A DNA stretch of 64,000 nucleotides from Pseudorhodobacter sp. MZDSW-24AT. GTDB taxonomy: Bacteria > Pseudomonadota > Alphaproteobacteria > Rhodobacterales > Rhodobacteraceae. The notes beneath the pieces were generated by a model. The model did no database searches. It was not told the DNA's origin and saw only the letters and a list, made by a program, of their open reading frames with translations. Below are positions 55,403-64,000 of this stretch, piece after piece. The stretch is from NCBI RefSeq assembly GCF_002794355.1, contig NZ_PGOI01000008.1, positions 186,001 through 250,000 on the forward strand, in the 5' to 3' direction. Each line of letters begins with the position of its first letter. Within the stretch, counting starts at the first letter, position 1. A program made the position numbers and the translations under genes.

Positions 55403-56026
55403 TCAGCGCACCGCAGGCATCCGCGCCGCGAGCCGCAAGGCGTGGCTCGCATCGGTGGCCACCAACGGCATCATCGGATCATAGACCGCGCGGATCACCT
55501 CGGCGATCTCAGGCTTCAACACCGCCACCCCATCCAGCATCCCCAGCGGCGGGCGGCTCACAAAGGCCTGATCGCTCCAGACCAATATCGCCTGAACCGC
55601 CTGCGACAACGCAAGCGTGCCTGCAGGCACCTCCGCCAAAGCGGCATCCATCCGCAGGAACACGAAACAGGCCCGGATCGCACCCGAGGCGTCATAACGA
55701 AACAGCCGGTACTGGTTGGCCCCCGCCGCCTCGAGCCGGTCGAGCACACCGCCAAACCCTTCGATCAGGCGGTCAAGCTTGGGCACCACGCGCAACTCGG
55801 CCCAATCCCGGCAAAAAAACAGCATCAGATTGGCCCCAAGCTCTGGGTCGGTCTCGGCCATCTTGTGCCCGGCCAAGCCCACCACGGCCTCAATCCCGCC
55901 CTTGATCACGCCCAGCGTGGCATCTTCCACGCCAAACACCACCGGCACGATCGGCCGCCCCCACCGCGCGCAAAGATAGCTGCCGTCGCCGCGTGTGAAC
56001 AGTTTCGCAATCTGATCCGCGTCCAT
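55403..56026 (-). CDS. Hypothetical cytoplasmic protein, unknown function
   Basis: The 207-residue protein starts MDADQIAKLFTRGDGSYLCA with GGAGGG before the ATG at 56026. It has no signal peptide or membrane segment. Motifs such as ARWGRPIVPVVFGVED and LMLFFCRDWAEL suggest an alpha/beta fold, but I do not recognise a family. It is convergent with creA and divergent from dnaG. A copy of the short intergenic element lies between it and dnaG. Confidence 0.75.
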   Translation of the reverse strand: MDADQIAKLFTRGDGSYLCARWGRPIVPVVFGVEDATLGVIKGGIEAVVGLAGHKMAETDPELGANLMLFFCRDWAELRVVPKLDRLIEGFGGVLDRLEAAGANQYRLFRYDASGAIRACFVFLRMDAALAEVPAGTLALSQAVQAILVWSDQAFVSRPPLGMLDGVAVLKPEIAEVIRAVYDPMMPLVATDASHALRLAARMPAVR

Positions 56027-56087
56027 TTCACCCTCCGTTCTTGCCCTGCCCATAGCTGTCCCGGCCGACACAGACAACGCCTGCCCC

Positions 56088-56119
56088 TTGCACCTTTCCC
56101 AAATACTCCCGCCGGAGGC
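56088..56119. repeat. Short intergenic element upstream of dnaG
   Basis: This copy begins TTGCACCTTTC and continues AAATACTCCCGCCGGAGG. It matches the arms of the 39918-39992 inverted repeat except for one central base, and lies 56 bases before dnaG. Confidence 0.85.
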
Positions 56120-56174
56120 GGCGACAGTGGCAGCCGCGCTGGACTCACAGGCCAAGAGACCCGATATAGGCCTC

Positions 56175-58154
56175 ATGTCCTTGCCACCCGGATTCCTTGA
56201 CGAATTGCGCAGCCGGATCTCGCTCTCCCAAGTCGTGGGGCGCAAGGTCACTTGGGACATGCGCAAATCCAACATGGCCAAGGGAGATTGGTGGGCGCCC
56301 TGCCCCTTCCATCAGGAAAAATCCGCAAGCTTTCACGTCGATGATCGCAAAGGCTTTTATTACTGCTTCGGCTGCCATGCCAAAGGCGATGTGCTGACCT
56401 TCATCAAGGAGTCGGAAAACACCGGCTTCATGGAGTCGGTGGAAATCCTCGCACGCGAGGCCGGGATGCAGATGCCCGCCCGCGACCCAAAGGCCGCCGA
56501 AAAGCAGGATCACCGCGCCCAGTTGGCGCAAGTCATGGAAGAGGCGGTGAAGTGGTTCCGCCTGCAACTCAAGACCGGCGCTGCGGCCGAGGCCCGCGCC
56601 TATATCGCCAAGCGCGGCCTGTCCGATGCGGCGGTCGAGCGGTGGGACATCGGCTTTGCACCCGATGCGCGGCAAGCCCTGTTCAACGCGCTGATCCAGA
56701 AAGGATTTACCGCCGATCTGATCGTCGGCTCCGGCGCTTGCGCCAAGGCCGATGACGGGTCGATCTATGATCGGTTCCGGGGTCGCATCATCTTTCCCAT
56801 CCGCGATGCGCGAGGCCGGGCCATCAGCCTTGGGGGCCGCGCGATGGACCCCAATGCCCGCGCCAAATACCTCAACGGCCCGGAAACCGATCTCTTCGAC
56901 AAGGGCCGCAACCTGTTCAACCATGCCCCCGCGCGGGAGGCGGCAGGCAAAGGCAAGCCGCTGATCGTCGCCGAAGGCTATATGGACGTGATCGCCCTGT
57001 CCGAGGCTGGCTTTCATGCGGCGGTTGCCCCCCTTGGCACCGCCATCACCGAAGACCAACTGCGCCTGATGTGGCGCATCGCGGATGAGCCGGTGATCGC
57101 GCTGGATGGCGATACGGCGGGCATCCGGGCGGCGCTGCGGATGATCGACCTTGCCTTGCCGCTGCTCGAGGCCGGCAAGGGCCTGCGCTTTGCCGTCCTG
57201 CCCCCCGGGCTCGACCCCGATGATCTGATCAAGCAGCAAGGCGCGCCCGCGATGCAAAAGGTGATCGAGGGCGCCCAGCCCATGGTCAGCCTGCTGTGGC
57301 GGCGCGAGACGGAAGGCAAGAACTTCGACAGCCCCGAGCGCAAGGCCGCCTTGGAAAAGTCCCTGCGCGCGGCCTTGGAGCGGATCACCGATCCGGGAAT
57401 CCGCGGGCATTATGGCGAAGAGATCAAGCGGCTGCTCGGTGATCTTTTTGGCACCAATGCCCGGCCCTTCACCCCCTTTGCCGCCCGCCCGCCCCGCGCG
57501 CCTTGGCAGCCGGGGCAAAAGGGCAAGCCGTTTCAGCCCATAGCGCCGATGGCCACCACCAAGCTTTCGCTGCTGGCCTCGCCTGCCGACACGGTCGCGG
57601 ACAGCCTGCGCGAGGCGGTGGTGCTCGCGGCCTGCATCCATCACCCCGGCCTGATCCCGCGCTTTGAATCGGCGCTGGAGCGGCTGGATTTTCTGGGCCA
57701 TGGCCATGACATGCTGCGCAGCCTCATCCTCTATCATCAGGCAGCCCCGGACCTGCGCGCGCTCCTCATGACCGAGGCTCCCGTGCCCACCGAGGCGGTC
57801 CTTTTGCACCCGCATGTGCGCATCACATTGGCAATCGGACCAGAGGCGTCCGACGAGGCCGCCGAGAACTGTCTCGCGGAGGCTTTGGCGCGCTTGCAGG
57901 CGGATCGCGCCCATAGGCTTGAAATTGCCGATGCCGAAGACGATGTAACAGGTGTGGCAGATGAAGGCCTGACATGGCGCCTGTCCAAAGCGGCTGAGGC
58001 CCGCCACTCTGCCGCGCGCGGCCCACAAGATACCAAGGGTGAATCCGTGATCGCGCCCAATGGAATCGAATTGGATCGTGACGAGTTGAACCGGGCCCGA
58101 TCGTTGCATGACTCGATTGATTTCACGCGCGGCGGCCGAGGTGGTAAACAATGA
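56175..58154 (+). CDS. dnaG: DNA primase DnaG
   Basis: The 659-residue primase has an N-terminal CHC2 zinc domain (Cys43, His46, Cys64, Cys67), the catalytic TOPRIM core (IVAEGYMDVIALSEAG) and a C-terminal helicase-binding region. It makes RNA primers for replication. The ATG at 56175 gives the conserved start MSLPPGFLDELRSRI. rpoD follows at 124 bases, the macromolecular synthesis arrangement without rpsU. Confidence 0.96.
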   Translation: MSLPPGFLDELRSRISLSQVVGRKVTWDMRKSNMAKGDWWAPCPFHQEKSASFHVDDRKGFYYCFGCHAKGDVLTFIKESENTGFMESVEILAREAGMQMPARDPKAAEKQDHRAQLAQVMEEAVKWFRLQLKTGAAAEARAYIAKRGLSDAAVERWDIGFAPDARQALFNALIQKGFTADLIVGSGACAKADDGSIYDRFRGRIIFPIRDARGRAISLGGRAMDPNARAKYLNGPETDLFDKGRNLFNHAPAREAAGKGKPLIVAEGYMDVIALSEAGFHAAVAPLGTAITEDQLRLMWRIADEPVIALDGDTAGIRAALRMIDLALPLLEAGKGLRFAVLPPGLDPDDLIKQQGAPAMQKVIEGAQPMVSLLWRRETEGKNFDSPERKAALEKSLRAALERITDPGIRGHYGEEIKRLLGDLFGTNARPFTPFAARPPRAPWQPGQKGKPFQPIAPMATTKLSLLASPADTVADSLREAVVLAACIHHPGLIPRFESALERLDFLGHGHDMLRSLILYHQAAPDLRALLMTEAPVPTEAVLLHPHVRITLAIGPEASDEAAENCLAEALARLQADRAHRLEIADAEDDVTGVADEGLTWRLSKAAEARHSAARGPQDTKGESVIAPNGIELDRDELNRARSLHDSIDFTRGGRGGKQ

Positions 58155-58278
58155 GTAACCCTTTTCCCGACCAATCGGGCAAGAAAATGCAGCATCCGGC
58201 CTTTAACCCGGCGTGATTCGCGGTATTGATTCGGAAAAGTCCGCAACGATTCGCCCCGCGCGCCCTCAAGGAGCACCC

Positions 58279-60288
<2,010 letters not shown>

Positions 60289-60298
60289 TCCAAGATAC

Positions 60299-60326
60299 AG
60301 GGCGGGGGGAACCCCGCCCTTTCTTC
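60299..60326 (+). terminator. Intrinsic terminator of dnaG-rpoD
   Basis: Stem 60299-60307 with 60312-60320 (9 bp), loop GGAA, then TTCTTCT. Confidence 0.9.
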
Positions 60327-60426
60327 TGGCCAAAGGCGGCGGACCTTCCGCCCTCCCCCACGCGGCAAAAGGCCCTCCGCACGCGTCCTCCCTGTGCCTT
60401 TGCCTTACCCCGACAGGAGCCTGCAC

Positions 60427-60705
60427 ATGCCCTCTTTCCTTTCCCGCCTTTTCGGAAAATCCGCGGACCCGGCCCCTGCGGCAGAGCCGATCCTGCACAA
60501 TGACTTTCGCATTTTCCCCGATCCGATCAAGGAAGGCGGCGTGTTCCGCATCGCGGCCCGGGTCGAGAAAACCTTTGGCGACACCGTGAAAACGCATCAG
60601 CTCATCCGCGCCGATACCCGCAGCACACAGGATGAAGCAACCGAGGCCAGCATCGCCAAGGCCAAACAGGCGATCGATCAGCTGGGTGACACGCTCTTTA
60701 CCTAA
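60427..60705 (+). CDS. HlyU-family small protein
   Basis: The 92-residue protein has SFLSRLFGK, FRIFPDPIKEGGVFRIAARV and THQLIRADT, the HlyU family core. HlyU in Vibrio is a virulence regulator of another fold; this alphaproteobacterial family carries the name, but its DNA-binding role is unproven. AGGAG lies seven bases upstream of the ATG. Confidence 0.88.
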   Translation: MPSFLSRLFGKSADPAPAAEPILHNDFRIFPDPIKEGGVFRIAARVEKTFGDTVKTHQLIRADTRSTQDEATEASIAKAKQAIDQLGDTLFT

Positions 60706-60790
60706 AGCGCCTGAGTCTCCCACGCCACACCTCTCCCCCCTAGATCATGTGGTCGCAACTTCGGCCTAGCCCAGATCACAGGCTTCCCCC

Positions 60791-60806
60791 TATAGTCTGT
60801 GGATAA
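60791..60806. promoter_or_regulatory. -10-like TATAGT and a perfect DnaA box upstream of nrdR
   Basis: TATAGT (60791-60796) is followed one base later by TGTGGATAA (60798-60806), the complement of the consensus DnaA box TTATCCACA. The pair lies about 60 bases before the nrdR start. No clear -35 is seen. Confidence 0.55.
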
Positions 60807-60866
60807 ATGCCCGGAACACACCGGGTTCAGAGGCAGGCACATCAACGAACAAGCGAGGAGGGGGCC

Positions 60867-61334
60867 ATGCGCTGCCCATTCTGCGGCAATATCGACACCC
60901 AGGTGAAGGACTCGCGCCCCGCCGAAGACCATGTCGCCATTCGGCGCAGGCGCTTTTGCCCGGCCTGCGGCGGCCGCTTCACAACCTATGAACGCGTGCA
61001 ACTGCGCGATCTTGTGGTGATCAAATCCAGCGGCAAGCGGGAAGATTTCGACCGCGACAAGCTGGAACGCGCGATCCGCATCTCCATGCAGAAGCGCCCC
61101 ATTGATCCGGATCGCATTGACCAGATGATCAGCGGCATCGTGCGCCGGCTGGAATCCATCGGCGACACCGACATCCCGTCCCGCACGATCGGCGACATCG
61201 TGATGGAAAGCCTCGCGCGGATCGATACCGTGGCCTATGTGCGCTTTGCCAGCGTCTACAAGAACTTCCAAGCAGCCGATGACTTTGACAAGTTTGTCAG
61301 CGAGCTGCGCCCCGGCGAAAAACCCGAAGAGTGA
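60867..61334 (+). CDS. nrdR: Ribonucleotide reductase repressor NrdR
   Basis: The 155-residue protein has a zinc ribbon (Cys3, Cys6, Cys31, Cys34: MRCPFCG and [15 protein letters not shown]) and an ATP-cone domain ([20 protein letters not shown]). It represses ribonucleotide reductase genes according to ATP/dATP. GAGGAGG precedes the ATG. The stop overlaps the ribD start (GTGA). Confidence 0.97.
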   Translation: MRCPFCGNIDTQVKDSRPAEDHVAIRRRRFCPACGGRFTTYERVQLRDLVVIKSSGKREDFDRDKLERAIRISMQKRPIDPDRIDQMISGIVRRLESIGDTDIPSRTIGDIVMESLARIDTVAYVRFASVYKNFQAADDFDKFVSELRPGEKPEE

Positions 61335-62422
61335 GCGCGGAAGACCACGGACATATGGCCCATGCCCTCGCACTGGCTGCGCGCGGGCTGGGCCGAACTT
61401 GGCCCAACCCGGCGGTTGGCTGCGTGCTGGTGCGCGATGGCCGCATCCTTGGCCGCGGCTGGACACAGCCGGGCGGCCGCCCCCATGCCGAACGCCGCGC
61501 GCTGGATCAGGCGGGTGAAGCGCGCGGCGCCACGGCCTATGTCACGCTGGAGCCTTGTGCCCATCACGGCAAGACTCCCCCTTGCGCCGAAGCCCTGATT
61601 GCGGCGGGCGTCACCCGCGTTGTCACCGCGCTGACAGACCCAGACCCGCGCGTCGCCGGTAAAGGCCATGCCATGCTGCGCGCCGCCGGAATCGCGGTGA
61701 CGGAACATGTGCTGGCCGCAGAAGCGCAGCGCCTGAACGCGGGCTTTCTCAAGCGCGTGACGCAGGGCTTGCCCTTTGTCACCCTCAAACTTGCCACCAC
61801 CCTCGATGGCCGCATCGCCACAGCCTCGGGCGAGTCGCGCTGGATCACCGGGCCCGAAGCCCGCCGCTATGTGCATGGCCTGCGCCTTGCCCATGATGCG
61901 GTGATGGCGGGCTCGGGCACCGCGCATGCCGATGATCCGGATCTGACCGCACGCGACATCGGCGCCACGCATCAACCCGTGCGCATCCTCTTGGACCGCA
62001 AGCTGCGCCACAGTCCCGCCAGCCGTCTTGGTCAGACGGCGCGCGCGCATCCGGTCTGGGTGCTTCACGGCCCCGACGCCCCGCAGGAGGCGCAACAGGC
62101 GTGGACGGCCACCGGGGCCCGACTGATGCTCTGCCCGGTTGCCGAGGGCCATCTGGACCTTGGCGCGGCGCTGTCACAGCTGGCCGCGCAGGGTCTGACC
62201 CGCATCCTGAGCGAAGGCGGCGGCACCATCGCGGCGGCCTTGATACAGGCCGGGCTGGTGGACGATCTGATCCACCTGACCGCAGGCAAGATCATCGGCG
62301 CAGAGGGGACACCCGCCTTGGGGGCCTTGGCGCTGCTGCGCCTTGCCGATGCGCCCCGTTTCCGGCGGCTGGCGCAACGCAGCCTAGGCCAAGACATGCT
62401 TTGCCACTGGACCCGCGCCTGA
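61331..62422 (+). CDS. ribD: Riboflavin biosynthesis deaminase/reductase RibD
   Basis: The 363-residue bifunctional protein has an N-terminal cytidine-deaminase-like domain with zinc ligands His52 (HAE), Cys76 and Cys85 ([14 protein letters not shown]), and a C-terminal reductase ([29 protein letters not shown]). It carries out the second and third steps of riboflavin synthesis. GTG at 61331 overlaps nrdR by four bases. ribE/ribB do not follow; the next gene is convergent. Confidence 0.96.
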   Translation: MSAEDHGHMAHALALAARGLGRTWPNPAVGCVLVRDGRILGRGWTQPGGRPHAERRALDQAGEARGATAYVTLEPCAHHGKTPPCAEALIAAGVTRVVTALTDPDPRVAGKGHAMLRAAGIAVTEHVLAAEAQRLNAGFLKRVTQGLPFVTLKLATTLDGRIATASGESRWITGPEARRYVHGLRLAHDAVMAGSGTAHADDPDLTARDIGATHQPVRILLDRKLRHSPASRLGQTARAHPVWVLHGPDAPQEAQQAWTATGARLMLCPVAEGHLDLGAALSQLAAQGLTRILSEGGGTIAAALIQAGLVDDLIHLTAGKIIGAEGTPALGALALLRLADAPRFRRLAQRSLGQDMLCHWTRA

Positions 62423-62434
62423 ACCCTCCACGGG

Positions 62435-63244
62435 CTATTGGCGCTGCAAGACCCGCGCAATGGCGGGCGGGGGCATCCCGTCGAACGTGCCCCAAACCCG
62501 GGCCACCTCCCCTTGCTGCCACAAGGCAATACCCACACGCCCATCGGGATGGAGCGCCACCGCGCCTTGGGTCACATCGCATTGGTGCGGCTGGCAGCCA
62601 CTGGCGGTGATCCAGCCGGCCTCCTCTGTGAAAAAGGTGGCAACCGAAATGATCCGCTGCGCTTCCTGCAGCGCATTTGGCCCCAACAGCGCCGTCAGCC
62701 GGGCCGTTTGTTCGGGCGCCGCCAGAAACTCGGCCGGATGGCGGCCAATCCAGACGCGCGCCGGGGCGTCCACGCCAACGCCGCTGGGGGCCGATGCCAA
62801 GGCCTGCTCACGCACGGCAGCACTTTTGCCATCCCAGTGAAAAGCCACCTGCCCTTCTCCGGGCCGCATCGAAGGCATGGTCACGATCAGAGACTCGGCA
62901 TCCCATGTCACCTCGGCCAGATCCGAGCAGGTTCCAAAACGATCCGACAGCCGCACAAGGCCCGGCCGCGTGTCCAGCCAAACGAATTCCGCCGGGCACA
63001 TGCTGCCCCCCGATGACACCGACAGCAGCACCACATCCCCCAGCCGCGTGCCAAAGGCCGCATAGGGCATCCCGTCGAACACAAAGCGCTGGCCGCCAAT
63101 GGTCAGGACGGAATGAATGTCGTCACGGCTGAGGATCGCCGGACCCGAGGGCGTGTCGATGCGCTGCGCTGCATCCTGCGCCAGCAGCGGTGCCGATCCT
63201 CCAAAAGCCAATGCCAAAGCAATCGCGCCTGCCAGCCGTTTCAT
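62435..63244 (-). CDS. Hypothetical secreted protein, unknown function
   Basis: The 269-residue protein has a clear signal peptide (RLAGAIALALAFGGSAPLLA, cleaved near AQDA). The mature part is beta-rich, with four cysteines (SMCPAE, GTCSDL, SGCQPHQCD) that could form two disulfides. It follows ruvB by six bases on the same strand and is convergent with ribD. I recognise no family. Confidence 0.8.
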   Translation of the reverse strand: MKRLAGAIALALAFGGSAPLLAQDAAQRIDTPSGPAILSRDDIHSVLTIGGQRFVFDGMPYAAFGTRLGDVVLLSVSSGGSMCPAEFVWLDTRPGLVRLSDRFGTCSDLAEVTWDAESLIVTMPSMRPGEGQVAFHWDGKSAAVREQALASAPSGVGVDAPARVWIGRHPAEFLAAPEQTARLTALLGPNALQEAQRIISVATFFTEEAGWITASGCQPHQCDVTQGAVALHPDGRVGIALWQQGEVARVWGTFDGMPPPAIARVLQRQ

Positions 63245-63250
63245 CTGCGC

Positions 63251-64000
63251 CTATCCTTCCGCGAAAAGATCACCCTGCCCCGGCACCTTTGGTGCCTCCA
63301 GTCCCAGATGCCGCCACGCCTTCGCCCCAAGCATCCGCCCGCGCGGCGTGCGCAGGATCAGCCCTTGTTGCAGCAGATAGGGCTCGATCACCTCTTCGAT
63401 GGCATCGCGCGGCTCGCTCAGGGCCGCAGCGATGGTTTCCACCCCCACCGGCCCGCCGCCATAATTCTCGGCCAGCAGCACAAGATAGCGCCGATCCGCG
63501 CCATCCAGCCCCAGCTTGTCCACCCCCAACCGCGTCAGCGCGCGGTCAGCCAAGGCGCGGCTGATGCGTCCCCCCTCCTCCACCAAAGCGAAATCCACCA
63601 CCCGGCGCAGCAGCCGCCCGGCAATGCGCGGCGTGCCGCGCGCGCGCCGCGCGATCTCCAGACAGCCCTCCGGCTCCGCCTGCACACCCAAAAGCCGCGC
63701 ACCGCGGCTGACGATCTCGTGCAACTCGCCTTCGGTGTAGAATTCCAACCGGGTGGGAATGCCAAAGCGGTCGCGCAGCGGCGTTGTAAGCAAGCCCAAC
63801 CGCGTGGTCGCCCCCACCAATGTAAACGGCTGCAGATCGATCCGCACCGTGCGCGCCGCCGGACCCTCGCCGATCACCAGATCCAGCGCGAAATCCTCCA
63901 GCGCCGGATACAGCACCTCTTCAACCACCGGGGAAAGCCGGTGGATTTCATCGATGAACAGCACATCGCGCGGTTCCAGATTGGTCAAGATCGCCGCCAA
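63251..64000 (-). CDS. ruvB: Holliday junction helicase RuvB (5' part outside window)
   Basis: The last 249 residues of RuvB are present: [20 protein letters not shown] (Walker B), [19 protein letters not shown] (sensor I) and the C-terminal winged helix ([31 protein letters not shown]). RuvB drives branch migration with RuvA. The Walker A part lies beyond position 64000. In many alphaproteobacteria ruvB is followed by ybgC-tolQ; here a 9-kb segment lies between them. Confidence 0.95.
   Translation of the reverse strand: MAAILTNLEPRDVLFIDEIHRLSPVVEEVLYPALEDFALDLVIGEGPAARTVRIDLQPFTLVGATTRLGLLTTPLRDRFGIPTRLEFYTEGELHEIVSRGARLLGVQAEPEGCLEIARRARGTPRIAGRLLRRVVDFALVEEGGRISRALADRALTRLGVDKLGLDGADRRYLVLLAENYGGGPVGVETIAAALSEPRDAIEEVIEPYLLQQGLILRTPRGRMLGAKAWRHLGLEAPKVPGQGDLFAEG

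Noticed and set aside
60427-60705. HlyU as evidence of a virulence regulator
   Set aside because: The name comes from a family label. The small alphaproteobacterial protein is not the ArsR-type HlyU of Vibrio, and no toxin genes are nearby.
60777-60802. NrdR box (dyad CACAG...CTGTG) upstream of nrdR
   Set aside because: Arms and spacing do not fit the 16-base AT-rich NrdR consensus; the DnaA box explains part of the match.

Overview
The window is high-GC chromosomal DNA from an alphaproteobacterium, most likely of the Rhodobacterales (Paracoccaceae/Rhodobacteraceae). The signs are the F1-ATPase zeta inhibitor, an FtsZ with a long Pro/Ala/Gln linker, DUF2484 beside murC, a HlyU-family peptide, a betaine-homocysteine methyltransferase next to a stand-alone corrinoid protein, and an RNase E tail ending in GWW. 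Family assignments come from reading the proteins, not from database searches. I see no rRNA, tRNA, CRISPR array, prophage or classical insertion sequence. Most genes are core housekeeping genes.

Layout. 1-1.1 kb: 3' end of rne with a strong terminator. 1.2-4.6 kb: ccdA, a membrane-anchored alpha/beta hydrolase and a cytochrome P450 on the plus strand. 4.8-5.9 kb: purC-purS (minus). 6.2-12.5 kb: ATPase zeta subunit, bmt, a radical SAM gene (minus), a corrinoid protein, a micro membrane protein, DUF1638, a GlcD/Dld-type FAD oxidoreductase and an NTF2-like protein. 12.5-12.8 kb: 122-bp tandem repeats derived from the recN end. 12.8-27.5 kb: a long minus-strand division and envelope cluster read ftsW-murG-murC-DUF2484-(PRC-barrel)-murB-ddl-ftsQ-ftsA-ftsZ-lpxC-bamD-recN. 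27.6-30.4 kb: a DMT exporter, the argP/lysE pair and a cold-shock gene. 30.7-37.4 kb: a sulfotransferase-like gene, then a six-gene minus-strand run (TIGR00282 phosphoesterase, EamA, SLC13 permease, lipoprotein, phosphohexomutase, YebC). 37.5-40.7 kb: the ligase-associated helicase and PdeM. 40.7-44.4 kb: MOSC, fhs, chorismate mutase, folD. 44.4-45.05 kb: non-coding, compositionally skewed. 45.06-54.9 kb: ybgC-tolQRAB-pal-cpoB-tilS-ftsH, split by a REP-associated transposase (RAYT) between ybgC and tolQ. 54.9-62.4 kb: creA-like, an unknown gene, dnaG-rpoD, hlyU, nrdR-ribD. 62.4-64 kb: an unknown secreted protein behind the 3' part of ruvB.

How the genes fit together. Three themes dominate: (i) envelope growth and division (dcw genes, lpxC, bamD, Tol-Pal); (ii) one-carbon and methionine metabolism, with a MetH-like enzyme apparently split into separate homocysteine (bmt) and corrinoid polypeptides beside DUF1638, and fhs/folD 30 kb away; (iii) replication, repair and nucleotide supply (recN, dnaG, rpoD, nrdR, purC/S, ruvB, helicase/PdeM).

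The most unusual items are the split methionine-synthase locus with DUF1638, the RAYT gene flanked by two REP palindromes inside the tol-pal operon with a perfect CtrA-type site beside it, the recN-tail tandem repeats, a 32-bp perfect inverted repeat made of a family of short intergenic elements, and a triple hairpin array between bmt and the radical SAM gene.
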